A stretch of 64,000 nucleotides of DNA. Origin: Bacillus sp. AFS015802 (lineage in GTDB: Bacteria > Bacillota > Bacilli > Bacillales > Bacillaceae_B). Every line of letters begins with the position of its first letter. Within the stretch, counting starts at the first letter, position 1. Where the stretch lies: contig NZ_NTUP01000008.1 in NCBI RefSeq assembly GCF_002561455.1, positions 62,001-126,000 on the forward strand. The letters are read 5' to 3'. Both the position numbers and the translations under genes were made by a program. Shown here piece by piece: positions 8,838 through 17,284 of the stretch. The notes below the pieces were generated by a model. That model ran no database searches. It saw only the letters and a program-made list of their open reading frames with translations, and was not told the DNA's origin.

Positions 8838-9268
8838 CCAATCTTAAGGATATTATGACCAAGGATGTTGAGACATGTTCACTATTAGACAATGTCTATG
8901 AGGTCGCACTTAAAATGAAAGAACATAATATTGGATCTATCCCCATTGTGGATGGAGACAAAATCGTGGGAGTCATGACAGACAGGGACATTGTCCTACG
9001 CTGTATCGCTGAAAAGCATCCGGCTTCCTCAAAGGTTGAGGATATTATGAGTAAGCACCTAATTACCGCTACACCTGAAACTTCGGCTGAGGAAGCTGCC
9101 CATATCATGGCTGAAAATCAGATCAGGAGGCTTCCCATCGTAGAAGGTGAGCATTTGGTAGGTATGATTTCCTTAGGAGATCTTGCAATCAGGGAATCGT
9201 TGGGTAAGCAGGCTTATGTGGCACTGGAGAATATCTCGGAATCCAACTTCAGGAATAAACCATTTTAA
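8834..9268 (+). CDS. ylbB: CBS-domain protein YlbB
   Basis: A 144-residue protein made of a tandem pair of CBS motifs (a Bateman module), residues about 7-62 and 72-128. Each has the usual I/V-P-I-V-D/E-G strand and M-T-D/L-G-D turn: IGSIPIVDGDKIVGVMTDRD and IRRLPIVEGEHLVGMISLGD. Such free-standing modules bind adenosine nucleotides, but the ligand and partner here are unknown. A GGAGGAGG site precedes the ATG, and the gene ends in its own terminator. Confidence 0.92.
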   Translation: MTNLKDIMTKDVETCSLLDNVYEVALKMKEHNIGSIPIVDGDKIVGVMTDRDIVLRCIAEKHPASSKVEDIMSKHLITATPETSAEEAAHIMAENQIRRLPIVEGEHLVGMISLGDLAIRESLGKQAYVALENISESNFRNKPF

Positions 9269-9273
9269 TCATT

Positions 9274-9316
9274 AAGGGATGATCATCTGATAAGACATGA
9301 TCATCCCCTTTTTTGT
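9274..9316 (+). terminator. Terminator after ylbB
   Basis: AGGGATGATCAT and ATGATCATCCCC pair, followed by six T. Confidence 0.88.
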
Positions 9317-9408
9317 AGGGATGATGAGTGTGGGAGAGTGCGTCAGTTTTAGAACGAAGGAAAATATGCTATCCTTTAGTATATACATAATTTTTAGAAT
9401 CAATTTAG

Positions 9409-9417
9409 TGGTATAAT
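9409..9417 (+). promoter_or_regulatory. Candidate extended -10 promoter of ylbC
   Basis: TGGTATAAT gives a perfect TATAAT with a TGn extension about 50 bp before the ylbC ribosome binding site. The -35 region is poor (TTTTTA), as is common with extended -10 promoters. Confidence 0.5.
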
Positions 9418-9485
9418 ATATCTAGAAACGGTGGTAAATTCTTCACCTGAGGAAGTAGAGAGGAGGGAAAATTCTGAGAACGGTT

Positions 9486-10538
9486 TTGCGTATTTTGATC
9501 ATCCTTGTCATTATTTTAATTATTGGTATTTATCAAGGTCAAAAGCAGGAAAACGAACCTTTAAAAGGCCCAGAAACCCAAACTCTTAAGGAAAACAAAG
9601 ATAACCAATTGAATCAAACAATCGAAACACCCGGGGAAAGACCAACTTCCGGTTTATCCACATGGATAGGAAAAGACACGAAAAAGGTAAAGGAAGCTTT
9701 TGGAGAACCCAAAAGAGTCGAACCAAGTTCCTATGGTTATGAATGGTGGGTCTACCCGATTTCGAATAAACAATACATACAAATGGGCGTTATGAATCAA
9801 AAAGTGGTCACCCTCTATGCAATAGGGAATCAAGTGGATGTGGCCCCTTATAAGCTTGGTCAACGCTTGGAGGACATATATCGGTTTACCATAGTCGATT
9901 CCGAAATTGTAGTAAACGACGATACAGGCTCCTATCAATTTGAATTGAACGAAGAAGATTTAAATACCCGTCTCTTAGTACCACTCGGAAAAATCTATGC
10001 TCAGCTTTATCTGGATAAATTCTCAGGCAGGCTGACGAGCATCCGCTTTCTGGATGGACCGACACTGATCGAAATGCATCCATATGAAATGATGTATCGA
10101 GGTGAATTGGCTGAGGAAGTGGAGCCGAGTGAAGATGAGTGGGATAAGGTGAACACTGCCAGTGAACAACAGATATTTGACATTACAAATGTCATCAGAC
10201 ATCAGTTCGATGAAGGCACTCTCGAGTGGGATGAGGAAACGGCCCAGGTAGCGAGAGGACACAGTAAAGAAATGTATGAAGAGGATTACTTCTCCCATGA
10301 CTCACCCACCCTTGGGGATCTGTCTCAACGTCTCGATCAGGAAGGTGTACGGTTTAAGACAGCGGGGGAAAACATTGCATCTCAGTATACGGATGCCCCC
10401 GAAGCCGTGCATGGCTGGCTCAATTCGGACGGCCACCGTAAGATTCTTTTGGAGCAGAATTTTACGCATCTTGGCGTAGGGGTATACAAACGATTCTATA
10501 CCCAGAATTTCATTGAGAAAATGGAAGTTGAAGAATAA
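9486..10538 (+). CDS. ylbC: Exported CAP-domain (SCP-like) protein YlbC
   Basis: A membrane-anchored or secreted protein of about 350 residues. An N-terminal hydrophobic helix is followed by a CAP-associated N-terminal domain (about 50-190) and a C-terminal CAP/SCP domain (about 225-345) with HSKEMYEEDYFSHDSP, GENIA and W-x5-H-R motifs. The role in bacilli is unknown. The start is uncertain: the track-supported TTG at 9486 lies 18 bp after the AGGAGGG site, while an in-frame CTG at 9474 lies 6 bp after it and would add MRTV. An in-frame stop at 9456 excludes anything earlier. Confidence 0.88.
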   Translation: MRILIILVIILIIGIYQGQKQENEPLKGPETQTLKENKDNQLNQTIETPGERPTSGLSTWIGKDTKKVKEAFGEPKRVEPSSYGYEWWVYPISNKQYIQMGVMNQKVVTLYAIGNQVDVAPYKLGQRLEDIYRFTIVDSEIVVNDDTGSYQFELNEEDLNTRLLVPLGKIYAQLYLDKFSGRLTSIRFLDGPTLIEMHPYEMMYRGELAEEVEPSEDEWDKVNTASEQQIFDITNVIRHQFDEGTLEWDEETAQVARGHSKEMYEEDYFSHDSPTLGDLSQRLDQEGVRFKTAGENIASQYTDAPEAVHGWLNSDGHRKILLEQNFTHLGVGVYKRFYTQNFIEKMEVEE

Positions 10539-10540
10539 TA

Positions 10541-10582
10541 AAGGCGGATCCCCAGAGACAATCTGTGGAATCCGCCTATTTG
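10541..10582. terminator. Bidirectional terminator between ylbC and the thioesterase gene
   Basis: AGGCGGAT and ATCCGCCT pair with an inner CAGA/TCTG stem. The T tracts are short on both strands, but the element sits exactly between two convergent genes. Confidence 0.75.
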
Positions 10583-10583
10583 T

Positions 10584-11078
10584 TCATTGCTTCTTTTTGA
10601 ATATAAAAAAGGAACCTGTAGAGTGTGCCACGATCTTACCTTCGGAACTTACAACCTTTCCGTCCACTACAATCGTCTTGCTTCCGTGGTGAACGACTGT
10701 CGCATGAGCAGTTAGGCGTTCACCCACACCGGGTGCCAGATAATGAACATTTAAATTTGTCGTTACAGCTCCGTATCCTTCGGGAAGCATCATATTCGCC
10801 AAGGTTCCCATTGCTGTATCCACGAGGGTAGCCGTTACACCCCCGTGCACGATCTCCAGGGAATTATGGGTAACGGGAGTAATCGGAAGGCTCACAGTGA
10901 AGTTTCCGTCCTCCATTTCCCCGTCCATACCGAAAATCCCGCCAATAATCGATTCATTTTTTCTTTTTTTCTTACGCTGTATTCCTTCGAGCAACTGTTT
11001 CACAATCAGGAGGTCGTCATCAGTAGCTCCTGCCAAACATTCATTGAATAATTTTTGTACCTGTTCTTTCATTCTCAT
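10584..11078 (-). CDS. PaaI-type hotdog-fold thioesterase
   Basis: A protein of about 164 residues with a single hotdog domain (about 45-160), closest to the PaaI/acyl-CoA thioesterase group. The HGGVTATLVDTAMG block carries the conserved catalytic-site HGG and Asp, and NVHYLAPGVGERL and SKTIVVDGKV follow the family pattern. It probably hydrolyses an acyl-CoA; the substrate cannot be read from sequence. The start at 11078 follows AAAGGA closely; an ATG at 11072 is spaced better and would shorten it by two residues. An ATG at 11099 has a poorly spaced GAAGG site. It is convergent to ylbC. Confidence 0.85.
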   Translation of the reverse strand: MRMKEQVQKLFNECLAGATDDDLLIVKQLLEGIQRKKKRKNESIIGGIFGMDGEMEDGNFTVSLPITPVTHNSLEIVHGGVTATLVDTAMGTLANMMLPEGYGAVTTNLNVHYLAPGVGERLTAHATVVHHGSKTIVVDGKVVSSEGKIVAHSTGSFFIFKKKQ

Positions 11079-11236
11079 ACATCCTTTTTTAGTATTCATG
11101 GCCTTCTACAACCTGTTGGGTAAACGGTTGCGCCAATATACATGTAAATATTACTACAAAAAGGAATGTATCACCATTCTTTTCATTTCTTCATAAAGTG
11201 TAATAGGTAGATGCCTGTAATGGAGGTGTTCATAAA

Positions 11237-11653
11237 ATGGGAAAATCATTGCATCCTAAAGTCAAAGAATTTAAAGGGTTTGTGAAAAAACACCCGAAAA
11301 TCGTTAAAGAGGTCCGGAATGGCGATGCCAATTGGCAAGATCTCTTTGAAGACTGGTATTTGCTTGGGGAAGATGACACCAGATGGGATAAGTACAAAGA
11401 CGAAGCAGCAAAAGAAAAGCCCTCAACGAATACGGAAAGCAAGGGGGGATGGATGGATCAAGTGGGAGAAATGGTGAAGAAAATGGACGCAAATCAGTTG
11501 CAGCAGCATATTAACAGCTTAAGTGAAGCACTTGGGGCCGTCCAGGGAGTACTCAGCCAGTTTCAATCCGGAAACGCCAGGGGATCAGGGACCGCGACCA
11601 AGACGGAAGCTCCAGCCAAACCTTCCCATCCCTTCTCTTTCCGAAAAGATTAG
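11237..11653 (+). CDS. ylbD: YlbD family protein, putative spore coat component
   Basis: A 138-residue hydrophilic protein matching YlbD by its N-terminal block (HPKVKEFKGFVKKHPKIV, then WQDLFEDWYLLGEDD) and by position upstream of ylbE. The middle (about 76-110) is a predicted helix with MVKKMD and LQQHINSLSEALGAVQGVLSQF, and the C-terminal 25 residues are low complexity. B. subtilis YlbD is annotated as a putative coat protein; that role is not evident from sequence. GGAGGTG precedes the ATG, and ylbE follows after 12 bp. Confidence 0.88.
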   Translation: MGKSLHPKVKEFKGFVKKHPKIVKEVRNGDANWQDLFEDWYLLGEDDTRWDKYKDEAAKEKPSTNTESKGGWMDQVGEMVKKMDANQLQQHINSLSEALGAVQGVLSQFQSGNARGSGTATKTEAPAKPSHPFSFRKD

Positions 11654-11665
11654 GGGGTAGACATA

Positions 11666-11908
11666 TTGAGACCAGACATTATTGAATATATTTATGCTAA
11701 AGAAGATTTGAAGTTATTCCTGAGGGATCAACCCCAGTGGTACCGTACCCTTTCCAGGAATCCCAACGAATTGGAAAAATTCGAGATTGCATCCATTAAT
11801 CATTTTCAGAAAACCATCCCCCATCGGGTGCAGAAATTCTCCAATGGAGTCCAAATGGCTTCCATGATGATCAGTATGTTCCAATCCATGAATAGTGCCG
11901 ATAATTAA
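11666..11908 (+). CDS. ylbE: YlbE-like protein
   Basis: An 80-residue protein recognised as YlbE from RPDIIEYIYAKEDLKLFLRD and QPQWYRTLSRNP and from its position directly after ylbD. Function is unknown. The start is TTG at 11666 with AGGGGG 9 bp upstream. It is probably cotranscribed with ylbD. A short T-run follows the stop without a clear stem. Confidence 0.85.
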   Translation: MRPDIIEYIYAKEDLKLFLRDQPQWYRTLSRNPNELEKFEIASINHFQKTIPHRVQKFSNGVQMASMMISMFQSMNSADN

Positions 11909-12010
11909 GGTGCTATTTTTTTTGCAATCAGCACACACTCACTCCATTCATTATTTTGAGTAGAAATTGCTTTGGTTGGGCAACGCTATAGGTAAGGAGT
12001 GGTGTAGACG

Positions 12011-12406
12011 ATGAAAAAAATGATGCTGTTAACCATTGGTTCACTGATTTTATTAAGCGGCTGCAAAGAAAAGATGCCTGAACCGGAAAGCTTTACGTTC
12101 ACTAAAAAAGTGGAAGCTGCCAATTCGGGGCAACAAGCGCTTTCCATTAAACATATGGTTCAAGGCAGTCAAGTGTATATAGAGTGCATCGTGCCTGGTG
12201 TTACCTTTACTTCAGAAAAAAAGGGAGCTAAAAAGGGGAAAATTGTCGTTCGATCAGGGACAGGGAATTTGTATAAGGAATATCATACGGCCGCTTTCGT
12301 TGTAAAAGGATTGCCCAAAGGTGTCCACCTTCTGGACGTCGAAATCGTAGGGAAGAATAACAAGTCACTGGGGATGAAAAAACAATTTTATGTAACGATT
12401 CAATAA
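12011..12406 (+). CDS. Small predicted lipoprotein of unknown function
   Basis: A 131-residue protein with a lipoprotein signal: basic start, hydrophobic core and LLSGC lipobox, giving a mature N-terminal Cys near residue 17. The remainder (about 25-131) alternates short beta-strand-like segments and may form a single beta-sandwich, with a basic stretch (EKKGAKKGK) near residue 72. I recognise no family. It lies between ylbE and ylbF, where B. subtilis has no gene. AAGGAG is about 10 bp upstream of the ATG, and a terminator follows. Confidence 0.75.
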   Translation: MKKMMLLTIGSLILLSGCKEKMPEPESFTFTKKVEAANSGQQALSIKHMVQGSQVYIECIVPGVTFTSEKKGAKKGKIVVRSGTGNLYKEYHTAAFVVKGLPKGVHLLDVEIVGKNNKSLGMKKQFYVTIQ

Positions 12407-12418
12407 TCCCAGGTATAG

Positions 12419-12457
12419 GTATACCGTCCGCGAACATTTGCGGCGGTATTTTTTTGT
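12419..12457 (+). terminator. Terminator after the lipoprotein gene
   Basis: ATACCG-CCGC pairs with GCGG-CGGTAT, followed by six T. Confidence 0.85.
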
Positions 12458-12557
12458 TTGCAATTCAAGTCATAAGTGGATGAATCAGAAAATTACCGTC
12501 TGCCTATTCGCTTCCTTCTGTGAAACATGTTAAAATATCGTTACGGAGGTGGGCACT

Positions 12558-13004
12558 ATGCTTGCTACTATAGAAAGAATGGAAATATTGGATTCAGCTG
12601 ACGAATTATCTCAGTGGATTTTAGAATCCGATGTGGCAGAAAATTATCGTAAGTCTTTATATAAACTTCGCAATAACTCTGAAACTCAACGAAAGGTACA
12701 AACCTTTTCCCGAATGAAAGAGAGTTACGAAGAAGTACAGCGCTTCGGCCGGTATCATCCGGACTACAAAACCATCATGAAAGAAATCCGCGAAGTAAAG
12801 AGAGAAATGGATCTTGATGAGAATGTGGCAGAATTCCGCAGAGCCGAAAACGAGCTGCAGGATCTCCTTGATCAGGTGAGCCTGTTGATTGGTCATTCAG
12901 TTTCTAAAAATGTAAAGGTTCCTTCAGGGAATCCATTCTTCTCAAGCGGAGGATCATGCGGGGGAGGCTGTGGTTCAGGTGGAAGTTGCGGTTGTTCAGC
13001 GTGA
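12558..13004 (+). CDS. ricF: RicF (YlbF), iron-sulfur subunit of the RicAFT complex
   Basis: Regulator of competence, biofilm formation and sporulation in B. subtilis. It works with RicA (YmcA) and RicT (YaaT) in a complex that carries [4Fe-4S] clusters and promotes mRNA maturation with RNase Y. The 148-residue protein has a helical YlbF/YmcA domain (about 1-115) and a Gly/Cys-rich tail with Cys134, Cys138, Cys144 and Cys146, which are candidate cluster ligands. The ATG at 12558 is preferred over the GTG at 12549 because GGAGGTG lies about 6 bp before it. The tail's simple composition suggests it is flexible. Confidence 0.93.
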   Translation: MLATIERMEILDSADELSQWILESDVAENYRKSLYKLRNNSETQRKVQTFSRMKESYEEVQRFGRYHPDYKTIMKEIREVKREMDLDENVAEFRRAENELQDLLDQVSLLIGHSVSKNVKVPSGNPFFSSGGSCGGGCGSGGSCGCSA

Positions 13005-13012
13005 ATCATACG

Positions 13013-13047
13013 AAAGAAGAGCGGATGTCCCGCTCTTCTTTTTTTGA
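13013..13047 (+). terminator. Terminator after ricF
   Basis: GAAGAGCGG pairs with CCGCTCTTC, followed by seven T. It also faces the minus-strand gene ending at 13060. Confidence 0.88.
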
Positions 13048-13059
13048 ATGGAGCAAAAC

Positions 13060-13374
13060 CTACTGTTTTAGGCGGACACAATCCACACAGAGGTTGCCGC
13101 AGCAAAACATTTTTTCCTGGGGGACATAGAACCGGTGGCGATAAACGTATAGAGATCCTTCTTCTCTGAAAAAAATGGTATCAGAGTGCAGTCTCTTTCC
13201 CCGCATCGCCTTAGCCGACCATTTCTTAATGAAGTACTCGATCTCATTTTTCTCTTTCACGGAGCGAATATAGATGAAGGGAATACCTGCGCTCCATTTG
13301 ACATATGCTTCTTCGATCCCTTCCTCCCCCATTAGGTGTTCGATGAAATAGTCCCAAATCACGTTTAAATCCAT
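13060..13374 (-). CDS. Uncharacterised 104-residue protein with a C-terminal cysteine cluster
   Basis: I do not recognise the family. The protein looks soluble, with mixed helix and strand, many aromatic residues and a basic centre. It ends in a CCGNLCVDC cluster (CCx3Cx2C) about ten residues from the C-terminus, which could bind a metal or iron-sulfur cluster. GGAGG lies 6 bp upstream of the ATG, a good sign that it is real. It is convergent to ricF and divergent from ylbG. The proximity to ricF, whose product also ends in cysteines, may be coincidence. Confidence 0.7.
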   Translation of the reverse strand: MDLNVIWDYFIEHLMGEEGIEEAYVKWSAGIPFIYIRSVKEKNEIEYFIKKWSAKAMRGKRLHSDTIFFREEGSLYVYRHRFYVPQEKMFCCGNLCVDCVRLKQ

Positions 13375-13502
13375 GGAGGCCCTCCGTTCTCTATTTTAGT
13401 ATATAGTATTCACTATACGCTCTATTTAAAAGTTTTCGTATTGCTTCCGCCCACAAGATTATGCTAGACTTAAAAAAAAGTGATTCCTAGAGGGGAAACT
13501 AT

Positions 13503-13778
13503 ATGCTAACAGAAAGACAAGGTTTAGTTGTTTGGTTACATAGTTTGAAGCATGCCAAGTCCCTTAGACGATTTGGGAATGTCCACTATGTATCGAAGAA
13601 AATGAAATATGTTGTGTTATATTGTAATCAGGATGAAATTGACTCTGTGATGGATAGAATCTCTACATATTCTTATGTGAAAAGAGTAGATCCTTCCTTT
13701 AAACCCTTCATTAAGTCCGTTTTTGAAAATTCCCGACCGGATAAAGCGAAGGAATATGATTACAAGATGGGATTTTAA
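13503..13778 (+). CDS. ylbG: YlbG, UPF0298/DUF2129 family protein
   Basis: A 91-residue protein of the UPF0298 family, recognised by [21 protein letters not shown] at the N-terminus, [13 protein letters not shown] in the middle and a basic, charged C-terminus. The function is unknown. It has an AGAGGGG ribosome binding site and is followed at once by a terminator, so it is a single-gene unit. B. subtilis also has it between ylbF and ylbH. Confidence 0.92.
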   Translation: MLTERQGLVVWLHSLKHAKSLRRFGNVHYVSKKMKYVVLYCNQDEIDSVMDRISTYSYVKRVDPSFKPFIKSVFENSRPDKAKEYDYKMGF

Positions 13779-13781
13779 AGA

Positions 13782-13817
13782 TGGCTGCCAAATAATGTTA
13801 TTTTGGCAGCTTTTTTC
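13782..13817 (+). terminator. Terminator after ylbG
   Basis: GCTGCCAAA and TTTTGGCAGC pair, followed by six T, 4 bp after the stop codon. Confidence 0.88.
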
Positions 13818-13851
13818 ATTGGAATGAATATCACACCCTGGCCGGGGGCGA

Positions 13852-14241
13852 TTATTGTAAAGGCAGTATGTAATGATTTAACCGCAATATCGCAATCAGG
13901 TGCTGATAATACAGGGCATTTTCGGGAAATAGGGTGGAGGGCTTTACATCCATCTGGATGATGGCTTTGTCAAGCTTACCGGCCGTTTCCTCAAATAATG
14001 AGTAGCGCTGGTTTGGTGTGATATTCGGGTTTGGAATTCCCTCTCTGCACACATAGATGGCTTGGAATTTCCCTTGTTCTGTCGGTTTCATCACTAGAGC
14101 CAAAGAGGTTACAGCGCGATCTTTCACGATCGTATGGAATGCCATCATATGCTGTAAACGTTCTTTATTGGCTGTTGCAAGCTCCATAAGTTCATAAATA
14201 TCAGAATATCCTTCTCCTAATTCAATAAATCGTTGAATCAT
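13852..14241 (-). CDS. Uncharacterised Bacillus protein (possibly DUF7147)
   Basis: A 129-residue soluble protein. The start MIQRFIELGEGYSDIYELMEL and the segment YVCREGIPNP resemble a small family found near ylbG in other bacilli, to which I tentatively attach DUF7147. Database names that call it methylthioribose kinase are not supported: it is far too short and shows no kinase motif. AAAAGGGG precedes the ATG on the minus strand. It is transcribed toward ylbG and away from the next gene. Confidence 0.75.
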   Translation of the reverse strand: MIQRFIELGEGYSDIYELMELATANKERLQHMMAFHTIVKDRAVTSLALVMKPTEQGKFQAIYVCREGIPNPNITPNQRYSLFEETAGKLDKAIIQMDVKPSTLFPENALYYQHLIAILRLNHYILPLQ

Positions 14242-14452
14242 TGTTTTATTCCCCTTTTCCTACCGAGTTAATCAATTCCTTATTATTTCAAACATCCACC
14301 CATAAGTAAAGATTCTAAAATACCTCACATGGATTATTGGATCATATGATTATGCCTTTTGTGGAAATATTGGTCATTTCACAAAAATGTGCCACTATTC
14401 TCCTTTTACTTCTGCTATTCTTGAAGTAGCAAACGGAGTGAAGGGGTATGGT

Positions 14453-15856
14453 ATGAAACGTTTTTTAATTACATTCGGTTTATTGCTGATTTTTATAAGT
14501 TCTGGCCTCCTATTCTTCCAATGGTTGGGCTTCACGACTGAAAGTGCCGGGGAAGCGGGTGGAGTCGAGGTGAATCAATCTTATTCCATCATCCATCAGG
14601 ACGGACGGTTTAATGTTACCCAGACGCTCCGCTTAGAAGCACCGGTCACTGCTCCCATGACGATTCGATGGCCGGAGGGGTCTGAGGACTTTACCTGTAA
14701 GGATGATAAAGAAAAGAGTTGTTTGACGAAAGAAAACGGTGAATTCTATGTGAACTCCACCTATCCTGATCTCCGGGAAATCACCATCACCTATTCTTTA
14801 AAGCAGTCGACTGAAGCTGAAACTGTACTATTAAAGAACTGGTACCCTGTCCTTTCTGATATTTCAACGGTGAATACAGATATTCAGTTAACGGAAAAGA
14901 GTCTTAGGAACGGAAAATGGATAGCAGGGTATCAATCTTCAAGTCATAAGAAACTGGATTATATCGATTATTATTTTTTCAGTGGACACGGTGAACCGTC
15001 AGATTTAGTGTGGACGAAAGAAGCGTGGAAAGAGAAAAAGTCTTCAGCTGTAAGAGTGTTGACTGAGGAAGGGGAATCGGCCGGATTTGATAAACTGGGT
15101 CCATTTGAATCACATACCGGTTTCGTGACCATCATCCTGACAAAAAAAATCAAACCTTTTCAATCTCCCCATCTGATCGTGATGAATGATGCATCCGGCG
15201 AGCAGTTGAAAGGGATCAGGCAAAGTTTGATGTATCAAACATTGTCGGCAAAAGATGAGGATGGATGGTTGAAGGAATTGGTTGTCGGTATTCTTTTTAA
15301 TGAACCCCCCTATAACGCCAAACCGGCATGGATATATCAGCAGTTGAAAGAAGGTCTGAGTCCCGCTGAGTGGGAGGATCTGAGACAAAAGGTCAAGGGT
15401 CAACCGGTGGACCGGGTCATGCTCGATGACGCAGTGAGCAGAGTGACAGGTTTCACCTCTTCTTTTTTCAGTGAAAGGTTGAAAGGGAAAGAGAAGCCTC
15501 TGCTTATTCTTAAGGCAAATAAGCCTATTATGATCAACCGGAAACCAGGTCAGCTGTCTTATATTTCCTTTAAACAAAAGAAATTCATCCAGTTCCCCGA
15601 AACAGTCAAGGCTTTGGGTCTTGAAGTGAAGGAGCTCGGGCCCGGTGTATACTTCACTGCGATAAATGGGAATACATTGAGGTTCTATGTAAACGAAGAC
15701 TACTTTATTTATAATGAAGAGAATTACGGTTTACTCATAAAGCCGGTCCAAACGGTAGGGGACACCGTCTATATGGATGTCGACTGGTTTGAGAAATTGT
15801 TCAATGTGGAAGTCATAGAAAAGGAAAACAGTATCGAGATTTTAAAAGAAATGTAA
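14453..15856 (+). CDS. Exported protein with a C-terminal copper-amine-oxidase-N-like (stalk) domain
   Basis: A 467-residue protein with one N-terminal membrane helix (about 3-24) that can act as an uncleaved anchor or signal. Residues about 40-220 look like an extracellular beta-rich domain. The last 100 residues (about 360-467), with two similar lobes of the type IN-x-KPGQLSYI and EENYGLLIKPVQTVGDTVYMD, resemble the copper amine oxidase N-terminal-like domain common in Firmicute surface proteins. No catalytic motif is visible. The start at 14453 follows AAGGGG; an upstream extension to 14387 lacks such a site. Confidence 0.75.
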   Translation: MKRFLITFGLLLIFISSGLLFFQWLGFTTESAGEAGGVEVNQSYSIIHQDGRFNVTQTLRLEAPVTAPMTIRWPEGSEDFTCKDDKEKSCLTKENGEFYVNSTYPDLREITITYSLKQSTEAETVLLKNWYPVLSDISTVNTDIQLTEKSLRNGKWIAGYQSSSHKKLDYIDYYFFSGHGEPSDLVWTKEAWKEKKSSAVRVLTEEGESAGFDKLGPFESHTGFVTIILTKKIKPFQSPHLIVMNDASGEQLKGIRQSLMYQTLSAKDEDGWLKELVVGILFNEPPYNAKPAWIYQQLKEGLSPAEWEDLRQKVKGQPVDRVMLDDAVSRVTGFTSSFFSERLKGKEKPLLILKANKPIMINRKPGQLSYISFKQKKFIQFPETVKALGLEVKELGPGVYFTAINGNTLRFYVNEDYFIYNEENYGLLIKPVQTVGDTVYMDVDWFEKLFNVEVIEKENSIEILKEM

Positions 15857-15889
15857 AAAGCCCTGCAGAACTTTCTGCAGGGTCCTTCT
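15857..15889 (+). terminator. Probable terminator after the stalk-domain gene
   Basis: GCCCTGCAGAA and TTCTGCAGGG pair strongly, but the T tract (TCCTTCTAT) is interrupted. Confidence 0.6.
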
Positions 15890-15943
15890 ATATCCATCTC
15901 TGGAAAGAAGGCAAAGGGAGAGGAGAAACCGGAGGAAGAACTT

Positions 15944-16021
15944 ATGGGGAATCGTAAGTCTTCTCCGCGGTTGGCAACAACATCAGTTAGGATGCTGTTA
16001 CCTTCATTATCACCCAACTAA
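15944..16021 (+). CDS. Possible 25-residue small protein
   Basis: An ATG with GGAGG 8-9 bp upstream opens a 25-codon frame (MGNRKSSPRLATTSVRM, then LLPSLSPN) in the gap before rsmD. The N-terminal R-K-S-S-P-x-x-A pattern recalls small basic proteins seen in bacteria, but the match is loose. It could be a remnant or chance. Confidence 0.3.
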   Translation: MGNRKSSPRLATTSVRMLLPSLSPN

Positions 16022-16118
16022 ATGATTTTATACCTATTTGGAACAAATTTAGGATGTGGCGATATATGTCGGGATATGATAGGATAGGGAAGAAAAAATA
16101 CATATATGGTGGATGATT

Positions 16119-16670
16119 ATGAGAGTCATATCAGGTACATTAAAGGGCAGGCCATTGAAGGCTGTTCCGGGGAGTGGAACCCGGCCCACTACAGATAAGG
16201 TGAAAGAATCGATATTTAATATGTTAGGTCCCTATTTTGAAGGCGGGGAAGGGTTGGATTTGTTTGCAGGAAGCGGTGGACTGGGCATTGAGGCGTTAAG
16301 TCGCGGACTTGATTCCGTCATTTTTGTTGACAGGGATCAAAAGGCATTTCAAACCATAAAAGCCAATCTTAAAGACTGTGATTTGCTGGAGCAAAGTGAG
16401 GTTTACCGTAATGAAGCCACTAGAGCGTTAAAGGCGATATTAAAAAGAGGAATAGTCTTTGACTATATCTTTCTTGACCCCCCTTATAAACAGCAAAAGC
16501 TCCAGCAACTCCTGGAATTCATCGATGAACACAACCTTCTAAATGAAAGCGGTTACGTCATGTGTGAACATGGATCGGAAATCACGTTGGAAGATAGAAC
16601 GGGAAGATTGAAGAAGGTAAGGGAAGAAACGTATGGAATCATCCGAATCTCCATTTTTTCAAAGGGATGA
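16119..16670 (+). CDS. rsmD: 16S rRNA (guanine966-N2)-methyltransferase RsmD (YlbH)
   Basis: Methylates N2 of G966 in 16S rRNA with S-adenosylmethionine. The 183-residue protein has the N-terminal RVISGTLKGRPL block, the SAM-binding loop LDLFAGSGGLGIE (about residue 49) and the N-methyltransferase motif LDPPY (about 127). The ATG at 16119 is preferred to that at 16113 because GGTGG is 6 bp away. It precedes coaD by 38 bp, the usual rsmD-coaD pair; no terminator is visible between them. Confidence 0.94.
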   Translation: MRVISGTLKGRPLKAVPGSGTRPTTDKVKESIFNMLGPYFEGGEGLDLFAGSGGLGIEALSRGLDSVIFVDRDQKAFQTIKANLKDCDLLEQSEVYRNEATRALKAILKRGIVFDYIFLDPPYKQQKLQQLLEFIDEHNLLNESGYVMCEHGSEITLEDRTGRLKKVREETYGIIRISIFSKG

Positions 16671-16690
16671 ATGGTGGAAGAATAAGATAA

Positions 16691-17191
<501 letters not shown>

Positions 17192-17197
17192 TAAATT

Positions 17198-17284
17198 AAC
17201 AGGGCTGATCCAACTGTGTGACCTTGCCTTATCACTTCTGTGACAAGGGTGTTGGTCTATGTGGATCAACCCTGTTTTTTTTAT
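17198..17284. terminator. Long bidirectional terminator between coaD and ylbJ
   Basis: AACAGGG-TGATCCA at the left pairs with TGGATCA-CCCTGTT at the right, with an internal CCTTG/CAAGG stem. The right arm is followed by a T-run, and the left arm gives a T-rich tail on the minus strand. Confidence 0.82.

Noticed and set aside
13852-14241. Annotation as methylthioribose kinase
   Set aside because: The protein is only 129 residues and shows no kinase motif; the name appears to be a database artefact.
15769-16017. 82-codon minus-strand frame across the end of the stalk-domain gene
   Set aside because: Overlaps a supported gene and its terminator and has no convincing Shine-Dalgarno site.
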